This document shows, in pieces, positions 28,717 through 35,128 of a stretch of DNA of 35,128 nucleotides. The translations under genes were made by a program, and so were the position numbers. The DNA is from a virus. Each line of letters begins with the position of its first letter. Position 1 is the first letter of the stretch. The notes under the pieces were generated by a model, which worked only from the letters and a program-made list of their open reading frames with translations, ran no database searches and was not told the origin of the DNA. Location: IMG/VR virus record IMGVR_UViG_3300042887_004704, positions 1 through 35,128 of that record. The stretch is one strand, 5' to 3'.

Positions 28717-28788
28717 GAGAGTTACAGAATCGAACTGTATGTGCTGGTATATAAGACCAGACCTCAAGCCATCGAGGACACTCTCCAA
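28717..28788 (-). tRNA. tRNA-Ile (UAU)
   Basis: A 72-base cloverleaf: acceptor GGAGAGT/ACTCTCC, D stem CCTC/GAGG, anticodon stem CTGGT/ACCAG around loop CTTATAT (anticodon UAU, reads AUA), a four-base variable loop and T stem TACAG/CTGTA with loop TTCGATT. Positions 8 (G) and 38 (T) differ from the usual bases. CCA is not encoded. Most bacteria read AUA with a modified CAU anticodon; a genuine UAU tRNA is less common and helps with AUA-rich messages. Confidence 0.9.
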
Positions 28789-28805
28789 ATTGGGCTTACA
28801 CATTT

Positions 28806-28833
28806 ATTATAATCAATCTTAATTAAAAGTCAA
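28806..28833 (-). promoter_or_regulatory. sigma70-type promoter of tRNA-Ile
   Basis: TTGACT (28833-28828), 16 bases, TATAAT (28811-28806) on the minus strand, 17 bases before the tRNA. With the terminator it makes a one-gene unit. Confidence 0.8.
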
Positions 28834-28841
28834 ACAATTTT

Positions 28842-29324
28842 TCAATATTTTACAAGATGTGCAGAGCCATCACCATGTTCTGATTCTAATTCATATCCAA
28901 ATCTTGGATTTTGCAAAATTTGTGCTAAACGAGGATTAACAACCCAAAGTCTTGTATAGACTTTAGCATCTCTCTCATTTTCTATGGAATCACGTTCTTG
29001 TTCACATGCTTTAATCAATTGCATCCCAACCATTTCGTAACCTTGCCATTCTGGATGAACAACAACATCAAAGCTGTATACCAATATTTCTTCACCAGTA
29101 GAAGAAGAAGCATCATGATCAGCTTGAACATTTGTATAAGCAGCACCTATGACATCTTCATTATCATTCAATGCGACAAATGTAAAATCCTTACTACTGT
29201 CTATTCTTATGTTGACCATTTTGGCAATAGCCTCAGCTTGTTCAGCTTCTTCCCATTCTTCTGGATCAACATGTTTAATGATTACACTTTCTTGCAAATG
29301 TAACCATTCCTTAAATACATTCAT
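28842..29324 (-). CDS. GNAT acetyltransferase-like protein with CTS-like N-terminus
   Basis: The 160-aa product starts MNVFKEWLHLQESVIIKHVD (CTS-like). A GNAT-type core follows: DFTFVALNDNEDVIGAAYTN (strands 2-3), VYSFDVVVHPEWQGYEMVGM (strand 4 and the acetyl-CoA loop, here P-E-W-Q-G-Y-E-M-V-G in place of Q-x-x-G-x-G/A) and FGYELES near the end. The CoA loop is not canonical, so activity is uncertain. A packaged acetyltransferase would parallel injected enzymes of T4 such as Alt; this is inference. No Shine-Dalgarno site; TAGATATTA lies just before the ATG. Confidence 0.65.
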   Translation of the reverse strand: MNVFKEWLHLQESVIIKHVDPEEWEEAEQAEAIAKMVNIRIDSSKDFTFVALNDNEDVIGAAYTNVQADHDASSSTGEEILVYSFDVVVHPEWQGYEMVGMQLIKACEQERDSIENERDAKVYTRLWVVNPRLAQILQNPRFGYELESEHGDGSAHLVKY

Positions 29325-29332
29325 GCTAATAT

Positions 29333-29629
29333 CTAGTGATAATCATGATTTTTTGCAGGTTGGACAACTTTCTTTCCGATAGTTTCGCTTGTTCCTAATT
29401 TAGCACGATCACATTCTAATCGATCATCATCAGTGTCCTCAATTGGTTCATCCAAATGATTGTTCAGCCACAAACCACCAGAGTTTTTCAATTTGTCATA
29501 AATTTCTGTAGAATTTTCTATTCCTAAATTTTGACATATCAGTCTAACAAGATGATGAAAATCTTTACTTTCACTCCAATTAGCTTTGATTGATTTGAAA
29601 ACGATGCAAGCAATATCGATACTATCCAT
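29333..29629 (-). CDS. hypothetical protein, 98 aa
   Basis: A small acidic protein starting MDSIDIACIVFKSIKANWSE, with an N-terminal helical part and a C-terminal Asp/Glu-rich part (EPIEDTDDDRLECDRAK). It overlaps the end of the RuvB-like gene by 8 bases and is translated with it. No family recognised. Confidence 0.6.
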   Translation of the reverse strand: MDSIDIACIVFKSIKANWSESKDFHHLVRLICQNLGIENSTEIYDKLKNSGGLWLNNHLDEPIEDTDDDRLECDRAKLGTSETIGKKVVQPAKNHDYH

Positions 29630-30755
29630 TTGAAATCTCCGCCATTTCTTCTTCTAAGTATTTTGGAACACTTCTAACCATATCACGCTTCTTGAGTTCA
29701 AGATAGCCATCATATGTTAATCTGATTCCACCAGTGGAAATAGTGACTAAAGCCGGGTTGTCTATTGTAGAATTCATCAGACATGGCAACACACAGCTTT
29801 TAAGTTCTTTCTCTCTAATGTTAAGAGCAATAGCAACCCGTTCCTTTGACATAGCCCTGCAACTAACAAACTTAAGTAATTGCAAATGCTTTAAAGGCAT
29901 ACCATGCATATCAATCTGATTTTCTTCTGCTACTTGGACAGCAATCTCATGCCAAGTCTTTTCTTTATGGATAGTTTTCTCCATATCCATTTCTTTGGCA
30001 AATTCAATTGCTTTACGAGGCAATCGAGACTGAAAATGAGCAGCTAAAGAACATTCAACTGCACCCCAATGTGGGAAATTTAACTGTATAATTTGTGCAA
30101 CTTCTTTCTTTGTATATGGATTGAGAGCAATTTCTGTGAATCTGCCAACAAAAGCATCAAAGAGATCAGCAGGATCTGTAGTTGCTATAATAAAAGTAAC
30201 CATTTTAGTATCGATATACTTCCGATCTTCTGTCAAAAGAACTCTATCTTTAGGTTCTATTGCCTTAAGTAGACCGTTTTGAAAAACTTTATTAAGATTG
30301 TGTGCTTCATCTATAAAAACTACACACGGAGGAACTTGATAATTATTTTGAGTAATCTCTCTCATCTCAAGTAAAGGCTTACGTTCAATAAGCTTTTCAT
30401 TGATAGCATCGAATATATCATTAAGAGTTTTGATAGATTTAGGATGGATCTCAATAAATGGAAGATTAAGAATTTTAGCATAAATTCTAGCGAGAGTGGT
30501 CTTGCCTACGCTTGATGGACCTGATAACAACCATGCAACATCAGAAGCACAATGATTAGGTTTCTGAAGAGCGTTGAGAAGCACTCTTGCCATTTTCTTT
30601 TTAGCAAATTCTTGTCCAACATAACTATTGAAAGGACTGGCAGGATTGTTAGAATCAATTAATGCTATGCATTCCTCTATTGTGGGAGCTGCTGGAAGAC
30701 TTGGGTTTGGTGCCAAGACTGGATCGTAATGAAATAAAAGTTGCTTCTGTCCCAT
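29622..30755 (-). CDS. RuvB-like AAA+ ATPase
   Basis: In the 377-aa product, Walker A is GPSSVGKT (79-86), Walker B with DEAH is VVFIDEAH (145-152), sensor 1 is IIATTDPADLFDAFVGRF (189-206) with Arg205 as likely Arg finger, and SRLPRKAIEFAKEM is the sensor 2 helix. The C-terminus (LLKFVSCRAMSKERVAIALN, then TISTGGIRLTYDGYLELKKR) has the winged-helix pattern of RuvB, the Holliday junction branch-migration motor. RuvB has about 340 aa; a 45-residue N-terminal part is extra here. A role in phage replication or recombination is likely; a clamp-loader-like role cannot be excluded. AAGGAG precedes the ATG at 30755. Confidence 0.8.
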   Translation of the reverse strand: MGQKQLLFHYDPVLAPNPSLPAAPTIEECIALIDSNNPASPFNSYVGQEFAKKKMARVLLNALQKPNHCASDVAWLLSGPSSVGKTTLARIYAKILNLPFIEIHPKSIKTLNDIFDAINEKLIERKPLLEMREITQNNYQVPPCVVFIDEAHNLNKVFQNGLLKAIEPKDRVLLTEDRKYIDTKMVTFIIATTDPADLFDAFVGRFTEIALNPYTKKEVAQIIQLNFPHWGAVECSLAAHFQSRLPRKAIEFAKEMDMEKTIHKEKTWHEIAVQVAEENQIDMHGMPLKHLQLLKFVSCRAMSKERVAIALNIREKELKSCVLPCLMNSTIDNPALVTISTGGIRLTYDGYLELKKRDMVRSVPKYLEEEMAEISNG

Positions 30756-30766
30756 TGGTATTCTCC

Positions 30767-30782
30767 TTGCCGCAATTGGCAA
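30767..30782 (-). promoter_or_regulatory. leader hairpin before the RuvB-like gene
   Basis: TTGCC/GGCAA 5-bp hairpin between the promoter and the AAGGAG Shine-Dalgarno site; the stem partly overlaps that site. Confidence 0.5.
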
Positions 30783-30787
30783 AGACC

Positions 30788-30816
30788 ATTGTACCAAATG
30801 GCTGTTGACGGTTCAA
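30788..30816 (-). promoter_or_regulatory. sigma70-type promoter
   Basis: TTGAAC (30816-30811), 17 bases, TACAAT (30793-30788) on the minus strand. Confidence 0.75.
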
Positions 30817-30883
30817 GAGCATGTTTTTCTGGGCTTGCCATAATTTAAATTAAAATTATTTGTTTTTATGATAAATAAACATT

Positions 30884-31513
30884 ATGAAATTTAAAAAATG
30901 GTTAAATGAACAATCTTATGTTGGCATAGAAGATGCCGACAGCTCTCAAATAGAGAGAGTTTATAAAAAATCAAGACTAGCAGTTAAAATTGTTCAAGAT
31001 TATGATAAACAAACAGGAAATAATTATCTAACAAACATTACAACCATTGCTCCTATTTCAAAAGCAGGAATCTTCGGTCTTTATAATTCTGCTGAAAATA
31101 AAGCAATTATTGGCAAACCATATAACCAACAAAAATTTACTTTCTCACAGGAAGAATTGGATAAGATGGCTAATCTACCGGCAGATGTTTTAAGACAAAA
31201 CAAAATTCCAGAAGAAATTATCAATTCTATTCAACCAACTGATACGATTCGTATAAATGTATTAAATATTTATGATACCTTTAACAAAGCTCAAAAAGCT
31301 GGCAAGATGAGTCCTGAAGAGGCACAGATCAATATCATTAGGGAAATTGCCAGTACGATTGTCCATGAAAGTACGCACGATAAAGAACGCCGTAAGTCCG
31401 GCAAAACAAGCGAAGCCGGTCCTGAAGCTGCGGAACAGAAGTTTTCTTCTTGGTTTGATCAAAACTTGTCCTCCTTGAAGTCCAGATATCCAGAATTAGT
31501 TAGAACTAATTAA
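30884..31513 (+). CDS. zincin-like metallopeptidase with CTS-like N-terminus
   Basis: In the 209-aa product, HESTH (161-165) in ASTIVHESTHDKERRKSG is a HExxH motif, and GPEAAEQKFSSWF (179-191) offers a downstream Glu as third ligand. The N-terminus MKFKKWLNEQS matches the CTS-like motif (F-x-x-W-L-x-E). Together with the protein at 8276-9313 this makes two predicted metallopeptidases with the same type of leader. No signal peptide. No Shine-Dalgarno site; GATAAATA (30870-30877) precedes the ATG by 6 bases. Confidence 0.75.
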   Translation: MKFKKWLNEQSYVGIEDADSSQIERVYKKSRLAVKIVQDYDKQTGNNYLTNITTIAPISKAGIFGLYNSAENKAIIGKPYNQQKFTFSQEELDKMANLPADVLRQNKIPEEIINSIQPTDTIRINVLNIYDTFNKAQKAGKMSPEEAQINIIREIASTIVHESTHDKERRKSGKTSEAGPEAAEQKFSSWFDQNLSSLKSRYPELVRTN

Positions 31514-31750
31514 AAATGGTACTCCGCTATATCCTTGCCATAAATTTAGTGGATAAGAAAATGTCTGATCATAAGGTTGCCAACATTCAGAATCATTCTT
31601 CCAAATAAGAATTTTATCTAATTCTACAGATAAAACAGAAATGGTTTCTTCATCAATGAAGAAACCTTCTATAACACCACATTTACAACGATTTCTCGTT
31701 GATTCCCAATTTATACAATAAGAACCACAATCTTTACATTTAAGTACCAT
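31496..31750 (-). CDS. small zinc-ribbon-like protein
   Basis: The 84-aa product starts MVLKCKDCGSYCINWESTRN and then has RCKCG, a C-x2-C...C-x-C arrangement that suggests a small zinc ribbon, followed by an aromatic-rich C-terminal part (WKNDSECWQPYDQTFSYP). AGGAGG before the ATG and the promoter at 31768-31796 make it an early single gene. It overlaps the end of the convergent metallopeptidase gene by 18 bases. Function unknown. Confidence 0.65.
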   Translation of the reverse strand: MVLKCKDCGSYCINWESTRNRCKCGVIEGFFIDEETISVLSVELDKILIWKNDSECWQPYDQTFSYPLNLWQGYSGVPFLISSN

Positions 31751-31767
31751 AATTTCCTCCTACCACC

Positions 31768-31796
31768 ATTTTATTTGATGGCAGAAGATGTGTCAA
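31768..31796 (-). promoter_or_regulatory. sigma70-type promoter
   Basis: TTGACA (31796-31791), 17 bases, TAAAAT (31773-31768) on the minus strand. Confidence 0.75.
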
Positions 31797-31824
31797 GATT
31801 GTTTTTATTCACTCTGATAACATT

Positions 31825-32577
31825 ATGACAAGCGCAATTAAACCAAAATGGACAATTGCATCTGTAAATTGGGATTCTTTTGAATTCATTAAATATCAAT
31901 TAAAATATTTCCATGAATTCAGCGAAGATTTTGAATTTATAATTCACGATAATGAAAATGTTAATGAAACGCAAGATTCTCAAGAAATTAAAACAAAATA
32001 TCCATCAGTGAAAATCATACATCCAACATGGCAAGGCAGAGGTGGAGGGGCACACGGAATAGGTCTTAACGAATGTTTGAAAAGAGCAAAAGGTGAGTAT
32101 TTCCTAGCAGTTGATCCTGATTTTTTTTGGATGAAGAAAAAAATATTGCCATTCTTAGAATCATACTTTGAATGTGGGTATCACGCAGTAGGCACTGAAT
32201 ATATAGGAACTAGTTTTCCTATGCCTTGGGGAGCAGCTTACATTACAGAAGAAATAAGAGATTTAAATTTGATGGCAAAGACTTCCATTTGTGAAGGATG
32301 CAAAACTTGGATTTACGATAGAGATTATGATACAGGATGGCAACTTAGAATAAGACTTGGAAACAAACCCCATCATGCATTTAAACAAGTACTCAATCAA
32401 GTTCCAGATTTAGGAAAATTCAACACAGGATATACGCAAACATATGTACATGATGAAAAAGTAATTGCCCATCATTTGAAGGGTGGAAGTCAAATAGAAA
32501 CTAATCACACTAAAGAACAAGTAAAAGAAATAAAAAACAAATATACAGAATGGATGTGGAATCAATTATATGATTAA
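31825..32577 (+). CDS. family-2-like glycosyltransferase
   Basis: The 250-aa product has a GT-A-type layout: KWTIASVNWDSFEFIKYQLK (start of the Rossmann-like fold), FEFIIHDNENVNE, GIGLNECLKRAKGEYFLAVD and DPDFFWM, where D-P-D replaces the usual D-x-D metal motif. The later His- and Gly-rich part (VIAHHLKGGSQIE) may belong to the acceptor site. It is cytoplasmic with no membrane segment. It opens the sugar locus that continues to the window end. No Shine-Dalgarno site before the ATG. Confidence 0.75.
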   Translation: MTSAIKPKWTIASVNWDSFEFIKYQLKYFHEFSEDFEFIIHDNENVNETQDSQEIKTKYPSVKIIHPTWQGRGGGAHGIGLNECLKRAKGEYFLAVDPDFFWMKKKILPFLESYFECGYHAVGTEYIGTSFPMPWGAAYITEEIRDLNLMAKTSICEGCKTWIYDRDYDTGWQLRIRLGNKPHHAFKQVLNQVPDLGKFNTGYTQTYVHDEKVIAHHLKGGSQIETNHTKEQVKEIKNKYTEWMWNQLYD

Positions 32578-33066
32578 TCCATACATGATGCTATCAATAT
32601 ATAATCCTCGTTTATGGATTTGTTCTTTCCTAATGCCTTCTTGAACAAATCCATTCTTTTCACACATTTTTCTGCTGGCAATATTGTTCTCTAAAATCTC
32701 ACAAGAAAGCTTTCTTAAATTTAATATTTGTTTAGAGAAAGAAATCCCAGAAGCAATTAATCTAGTTCCATATCCATTTCCTCTGTATTGTTTATAAATA
32801 TCACAAGCAATATCAGCAGTTCTATCAATATAATTAATGTTAGAAAGCCTAAAGCTTCCTATATCATTGTCTTTATCCATGCCTATTAAAACTAAGTTTC
32901 TTGGCTGATTAACATTTTGATCCAAACTTTCAAACCATTTTATTTGATCTTGTTCATTTATGATTGATAAAGAATGATGCATATCATTAGATTCTTGCTT
33001 GGCAAGCATAAGATTCTTCAAATCATTTCTATGTGCTTTTCTTAATTCTAAATTAAAATTGAACAT
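32566..33066 (-). CDS. GNAT N-acetyltransferase, probably sugar-specific
   Basis: The 166-aa product is a RimJ/RimL-type GNAT: LRKAHRNDLKNLMLAKQES (strand 1 and helix 1), IGSFRLSNINYIDRTADIAC (strands 3-4), YRGNGYGTRLI (94-104, the acetyl-CoA loop R-x-x-G-x-G/A) and LENNIASRKMCEKNGFVQEG. The gene overlaps the aminotransferase gene upstream as TAATG, so the pair is co-translated; aminotransferase plus GNAT is the arrangement that makes N-acetylated amino sugars (as PseC/PseH or perosamine N-acetylation). The substrate here is unknown. Start chosen at 33066 for this coupling. Confidence 0.85.
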   Translation of the reverse strand: MFNFNLELRKAHRNDLKNLMLAKQESNDMHHSLSIINEQDQIKWFESLDQNVNQPRNLVLIGMDKDNDIGSFRLSNINYIDRTADIACDIYKQYRGNGYGTRLIASGISFSKQILNLRKLSCEILENNIASRKMCEKNGFVQEGIRKEQIHKRGLYIDSIMYGLII

Positions 33067-34178
33067 TACCAACCTCTATTAACCGTTTCTGCTATGTATT
33101 CCATTTCTTGCTGTTCTAACCACCAACCACATGGCAGGCAAATCATATTATCGCAAACGTAAGTAGTTTGTGGTAAATTTATATTATATTTCTTAAAACA
33201 AGGATGCTTATCATTCCTATCATGCACCCTGCTCACCATAATCCCTTTATCAGTCATAAGTTGAATAAATTTCTCTCTATTTTCCACAAAAACAGTAAAA
33301 ATCCATTCTGAACTGTCTCTATCATCTTTGTTTTCTGTAAATTTAACATTTTTTAAGTTTTCTCTTAAATATTTGGCATTTGACTTGTGTTTATTGATTA
33401 TTTGATTTATTTTTTTAAAATTTTCGATGCCAATTGTAGCAGCAATATCGTTCATATGAAATTTAAACCCTGCTTCTTCTATCATTTGTTCACATCTGAA
33501 ATCAGCTTTAGTAGTTCTGTCTAATCCATACCAACGCAGCAATTTAGCTTTTTGGTGAAAATAATCATTTGGACAAATTAATGCGCCTCCATCGCCAGTT
33601 GTTAAATGTTTAATAGCTTGAAAACTATATGCAGCAAAATTATTAGTCCCTAATTTTTTGCCTTGATAAGTTGACCCAAATGCATGAGCGCAATCTTCTA
33701 TTACAAAAGGTCTAAATCCAAATTTAAGTTTGGCTCTATCTAAAATTTCGTCAAGTGAATTCATGTCAACAGGATATCCACCCCAATGAACAATCATTAC
33801 AGCTAATGTTTTTTCATCTATTTTGTTTTCTAAATCAGCAAGATCAATATTGCATGTGTTTGTATCAGTATCTGCCCATTTTATATCAAGACCATTGTTA
33901 ACTATAGAAGAATTGGTTGCTGTACATGTCAATGGTACTGAAATAACTTGATTTCTTTTGTCGTTTGAAAATTCTTTAATCATGTGTAAAGCAAGATGAA
34001 GAGCAGACGTGGCAGAATTAACTGTATTTACATAAGGTGTTTCAAGATAACTTCTTAGTAGTCCTTCAAATTTTTCTACTTTTGGTCCTTGTCCAATAAA
34101 ACCTGATTCTAATACTACACCAACCTCTTCTTTGCACGAATTTGCCATAAACACTTTAAATAAAGGTAAATTTTTCAT
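33066..34178 (-). CDS. DegT/DnrJ/EryC1/StrS-family sugar aminotransferase
   Basis: The 370-aa product shows the PLP-enzyme hallmarks of the family: ESGFIGQGPKVEKFE near the N-terminus, NSATSALHLAL (54-64), VIEDCAHAFGS (159-169) with the Asp that contacts the pyridine ring, and SFQAIKHLTTGDGGAL with the Schiff-base Lys190. These enzymes transfer an amino group to nucleotide-linked keto-sugars (for example GDP-perosamine or the pseudaminic acid precursor). The GNAT gene follows in TAATG overlap. It is divergent from the methyltransferase gene with only 14 bases between the two ATGs. Confidence 0.9.
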   Translation of the reverse strand: MKNLPLFKVFMANSCKEEVGVVLESGFIGQGPKVEKFEGLLRSYLETPYVNTVNSATSALHLALHMIKEFSNDKRNQVISVPLTCTATNSSIVNNGLDIKWADTDTNTCNIDLADLENKIDEKTLAVMIVHWGGYPVDMNSLDEILDRAKLKFGFRPFVIEDCAHAFGSTYQGKKLGTNNFAAYSFQAIKHLTTGDGGALICPNDYFHQKAKLLRWYGLDRTTKADFRCEQMIEEAGFKFHMNDIAATIGIENFKKINQIINKHKSNAKYLRENLKNVKFTENKDDRDSSEWIFTVFVENREKFIQLMTDKGIMVSRVHDRNDKHPCFKKYNINLPQTTYVCDNMICLPCGWWLEQQEMEYIAETVNRGW

Positions 34179-34192
34179 TACTATATTTAAGC

Positions 34193-34765
34193 ATGGAACC
34201 TAAATTTACTTCAGATTGGTTTAGTCACAATAATTTTAAATGGGACGTTTATCTTGAAAAGTTTAAAAACAAACCAAATATTAATTTTTTAGAAATTGGG
34301 TCTTATGAAGGCATGTCTTGTTTATGGTTATTAGAAAACATATTAACACACGAAAAATCAAAAATCACTTGCTGCGATGCTTTTTACGATGAAACATATA
34401 AACAAAAAAATGGAGTAAGCTTACAAGAAACATTTATAGCAAATACAAAACAATATTCAAATAAGATAACTTTAATTGATGACTATAGTTTTATTTGTTT
34501 AAGAAAATTAATAGACAGAGAAAATAAATTTGATTTTATTTATATTGATGGTTGTCATGCCGCTAAAAGTGTGCTGGAAGATGCTGTTCTTAGTTTCCAT
34601 TTAATCAAAAGTGGAGGCATAATTATATTCGATGATTACAAATGGGGTAAAGATTTGAAAATTATAAATAGACCTCAAGCTTCAATAGATGCTTTTTTAA
34701 CAATTTATTCTAATTGTTTTCACGTTTTGAGTATTCACGAACAAGTAGTGTTAGAAAAACTATGA
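34193..34765 (+). CDS. class I SAM-dependent methyltransferase
   Basis: In the 190-aa product, INFLEIGSYEGMSCLWLLEN (29-48) is motif I of a Rossmann-fold methyltransferase, KITCCDAFYD holds the acidic motif II, and FDFIYIDGCHAAKSVLEDAV followed by SGGIIIFDDYKWG completes the pattern of the Methyltransf_24 type often found in sugar and polysaccharide loci. It is thus more likely to modify a sugar than DNA. Its stop overlaps the next start as ATGA. No Shine-Dalgarno site; TATATTTA lies in the 14 bases before the ATG. Confidence 0.8.
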   Translation: MEPKFTSDWFSHNNFKWDVYLEKFKNKPNINFLEIGSYEGMSCLWLLENILTHEKSKITCCDAFYDETYKQKNGVSLQETFIANTKQYSNKITLIDDYSFICLRKLIDRENKFDFIYIDGCHAAKSVLEDAVLSFHLIKSGGIIIFDDYKWGKDLKIINRPQASIDAFLTIYSNCFHVLSIHEQVVLEKL

Positions 34766-35128
34766 TAAGTGCTGTTGTTCCAGTAATGAATCGTAGTGAT
34801 CGCATTATCCCATGTCTTAGTACTTGGATAGATCAAAATGAAATCGGGGAAATTGTTATCGTTGATTGGTCATCTACTATTCCAATCAGAAATGATTCAA
34901 ATCTTGAGAAATTTTTAAAACATTGGAAAATAAGAATTATCCGAGTCAATGAAGAGCCATATTTTATATCAATGTCGCATAGTTTAAATGTTGGTATTTT
35001 TCATGCAAGAGGCGATCATATTCTGAAAATAGATATTGACTATCAGTTAAAAAACAAAGAATTATTAAGATCTTTAGAAAGAAGTCAATTTAATAAACAT
35101 TTATTTTGTGGAACAATACCTAATGAAG
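34762..35128 (+). CDS. glycosyltransferase family 2, 3' part outside window
   Basis: The first 122 codons read MISAVVPVMNRSDRIIPCLS, then EIGEIVIVDWSSTIP, RVNEEPYFISMSHSLNVGIF and HARGDHILKIDIDYQL. This is the GT-A N-terminus of family-2 glycosyltransferases: nucleotide-binding strand, V-D-W-S-S segment, N-x-G-x-x-x-A-R-G-D and the I-D-I-D metal motif (D-x-D). The start overlaps the methyltransferase stop as ATGA. Its sugar donor cannot be told; the neighbouring amino-sugar genes suggest one. Confidence 0.8.
   Translation, partial: MISAVVPVMNRSDRIIPCLSTWIDQNEIGEIVIVDWSSTIPIRNDSNLEKFLKHWKIRIIRVNEEPYFISMSHSLNVGIFHARGDHILKIDIDYQLKNKELLRSLERSQFNKHLFCGTIPNE

Noticed and set aside
28663-28803. N-terminal extension of the 182-aa gene upstream of 28662
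   Set aside because: That part of the frame is a translation of the tRNA-Ile gene and its terminator, so it cannot be the natural start.
1-35128. CRISPR array, insertion sequence, integrase attachment site or rRNA
   Set aside because: No regularly spaced repeats, transposase, integrase or rRNA-like sequence was seen.

Overview
The window looks like part of a large, AT-rich, T4-related tailed phage genome. It is tightly packed: no gene-free stretch exceeds about 200 bases, and neighbouring genes often overlap at ATGA, TGATG or TAATG. Phage hallmarks are an rIIA-like GHKL ATPase, a DUF5856-like protein, a DUF3008-like protein, the small MGLDM...GFFFG protein, an HNH endonuclease, an orphan C5 DNA methyltransferase and three tRNA genes (Arg-UCU, Leu-UAA, Ile-UAU). 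The host is not identifiable. A TIGR02996-like segment and two conserved proteins I associate with Planctomycetota hint weakly at that phylum.

Layout. 1-3.9 kb (minus): small genes including a W/S-rich paralogue family, a 463-aa protein carrying two phage tag motifs, and a pair of conserved small proteins. 4-4.9 kb: an HNH endonuclease on plus, then a tRNA-Arg. 4.9-9.7 kb (minus): an acidic-tailed protein, the rIIA-like ATPase and a zincin-like protein. 9.7-14.5 kb (minus): tRNA-Leu, an RHH regulator, an acyl carrier protein behind a structured leader, a second GHKL ATPase, an exported HEAT-like protein and a CsrA homologue. 14.6-17.6 kb: a DUF3008 protein with a Cys-rich tail, a 2OG-Fe(II) oxygenase and a CAP-domain protein. 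17.7-20.5 kb (plus): a nucleotidyltransferase, a HAD phosphatase and two tagged unknown proteins. 20.5-23 kb (minus): the C5 methyltransferase, two exported proteins and a DUF5856-like protein. 23-26.4 kb (plus): a fucosyltransferase-like protein and a GDP-mannose 3,5-epimerase. 26.5-30.8 kb (minus): GMP reductase, tRNA-Ile with its own promoter and terminator, a GNAT protein and a RuvB-like AAA+ ATPase. 30.9-35.1 kb: a second zincin-like protein, then a sugar locus (glycosyltransferases, DegT aminotransferase, GNAT, SAM methyltransferase).

Two expression classes are visible. Minus-strand operons start at near-consensus sigma70 promoters (TTGACA, 16-17 bases, TATAAT) followed by strong Shine-Dalgarno sites. 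Many other genes, especially those whose products begin with a motif like M-K-x-F-x-x-[FW]-[LI]-x-E, have no Shine-Dalgarno site and an AT-only box a few bases before the ATG. That N-terminal motif resembles the T4 capsid-targeting sequence (IPI-IPIII). It occurs in about twelve proteins, including two HExxH proteins and a GNAT protein, suggesting a set of proteins packaged in the head. This cargo system, the ACP with its structured leader and the phage CsrA are the most novel parts of the window.
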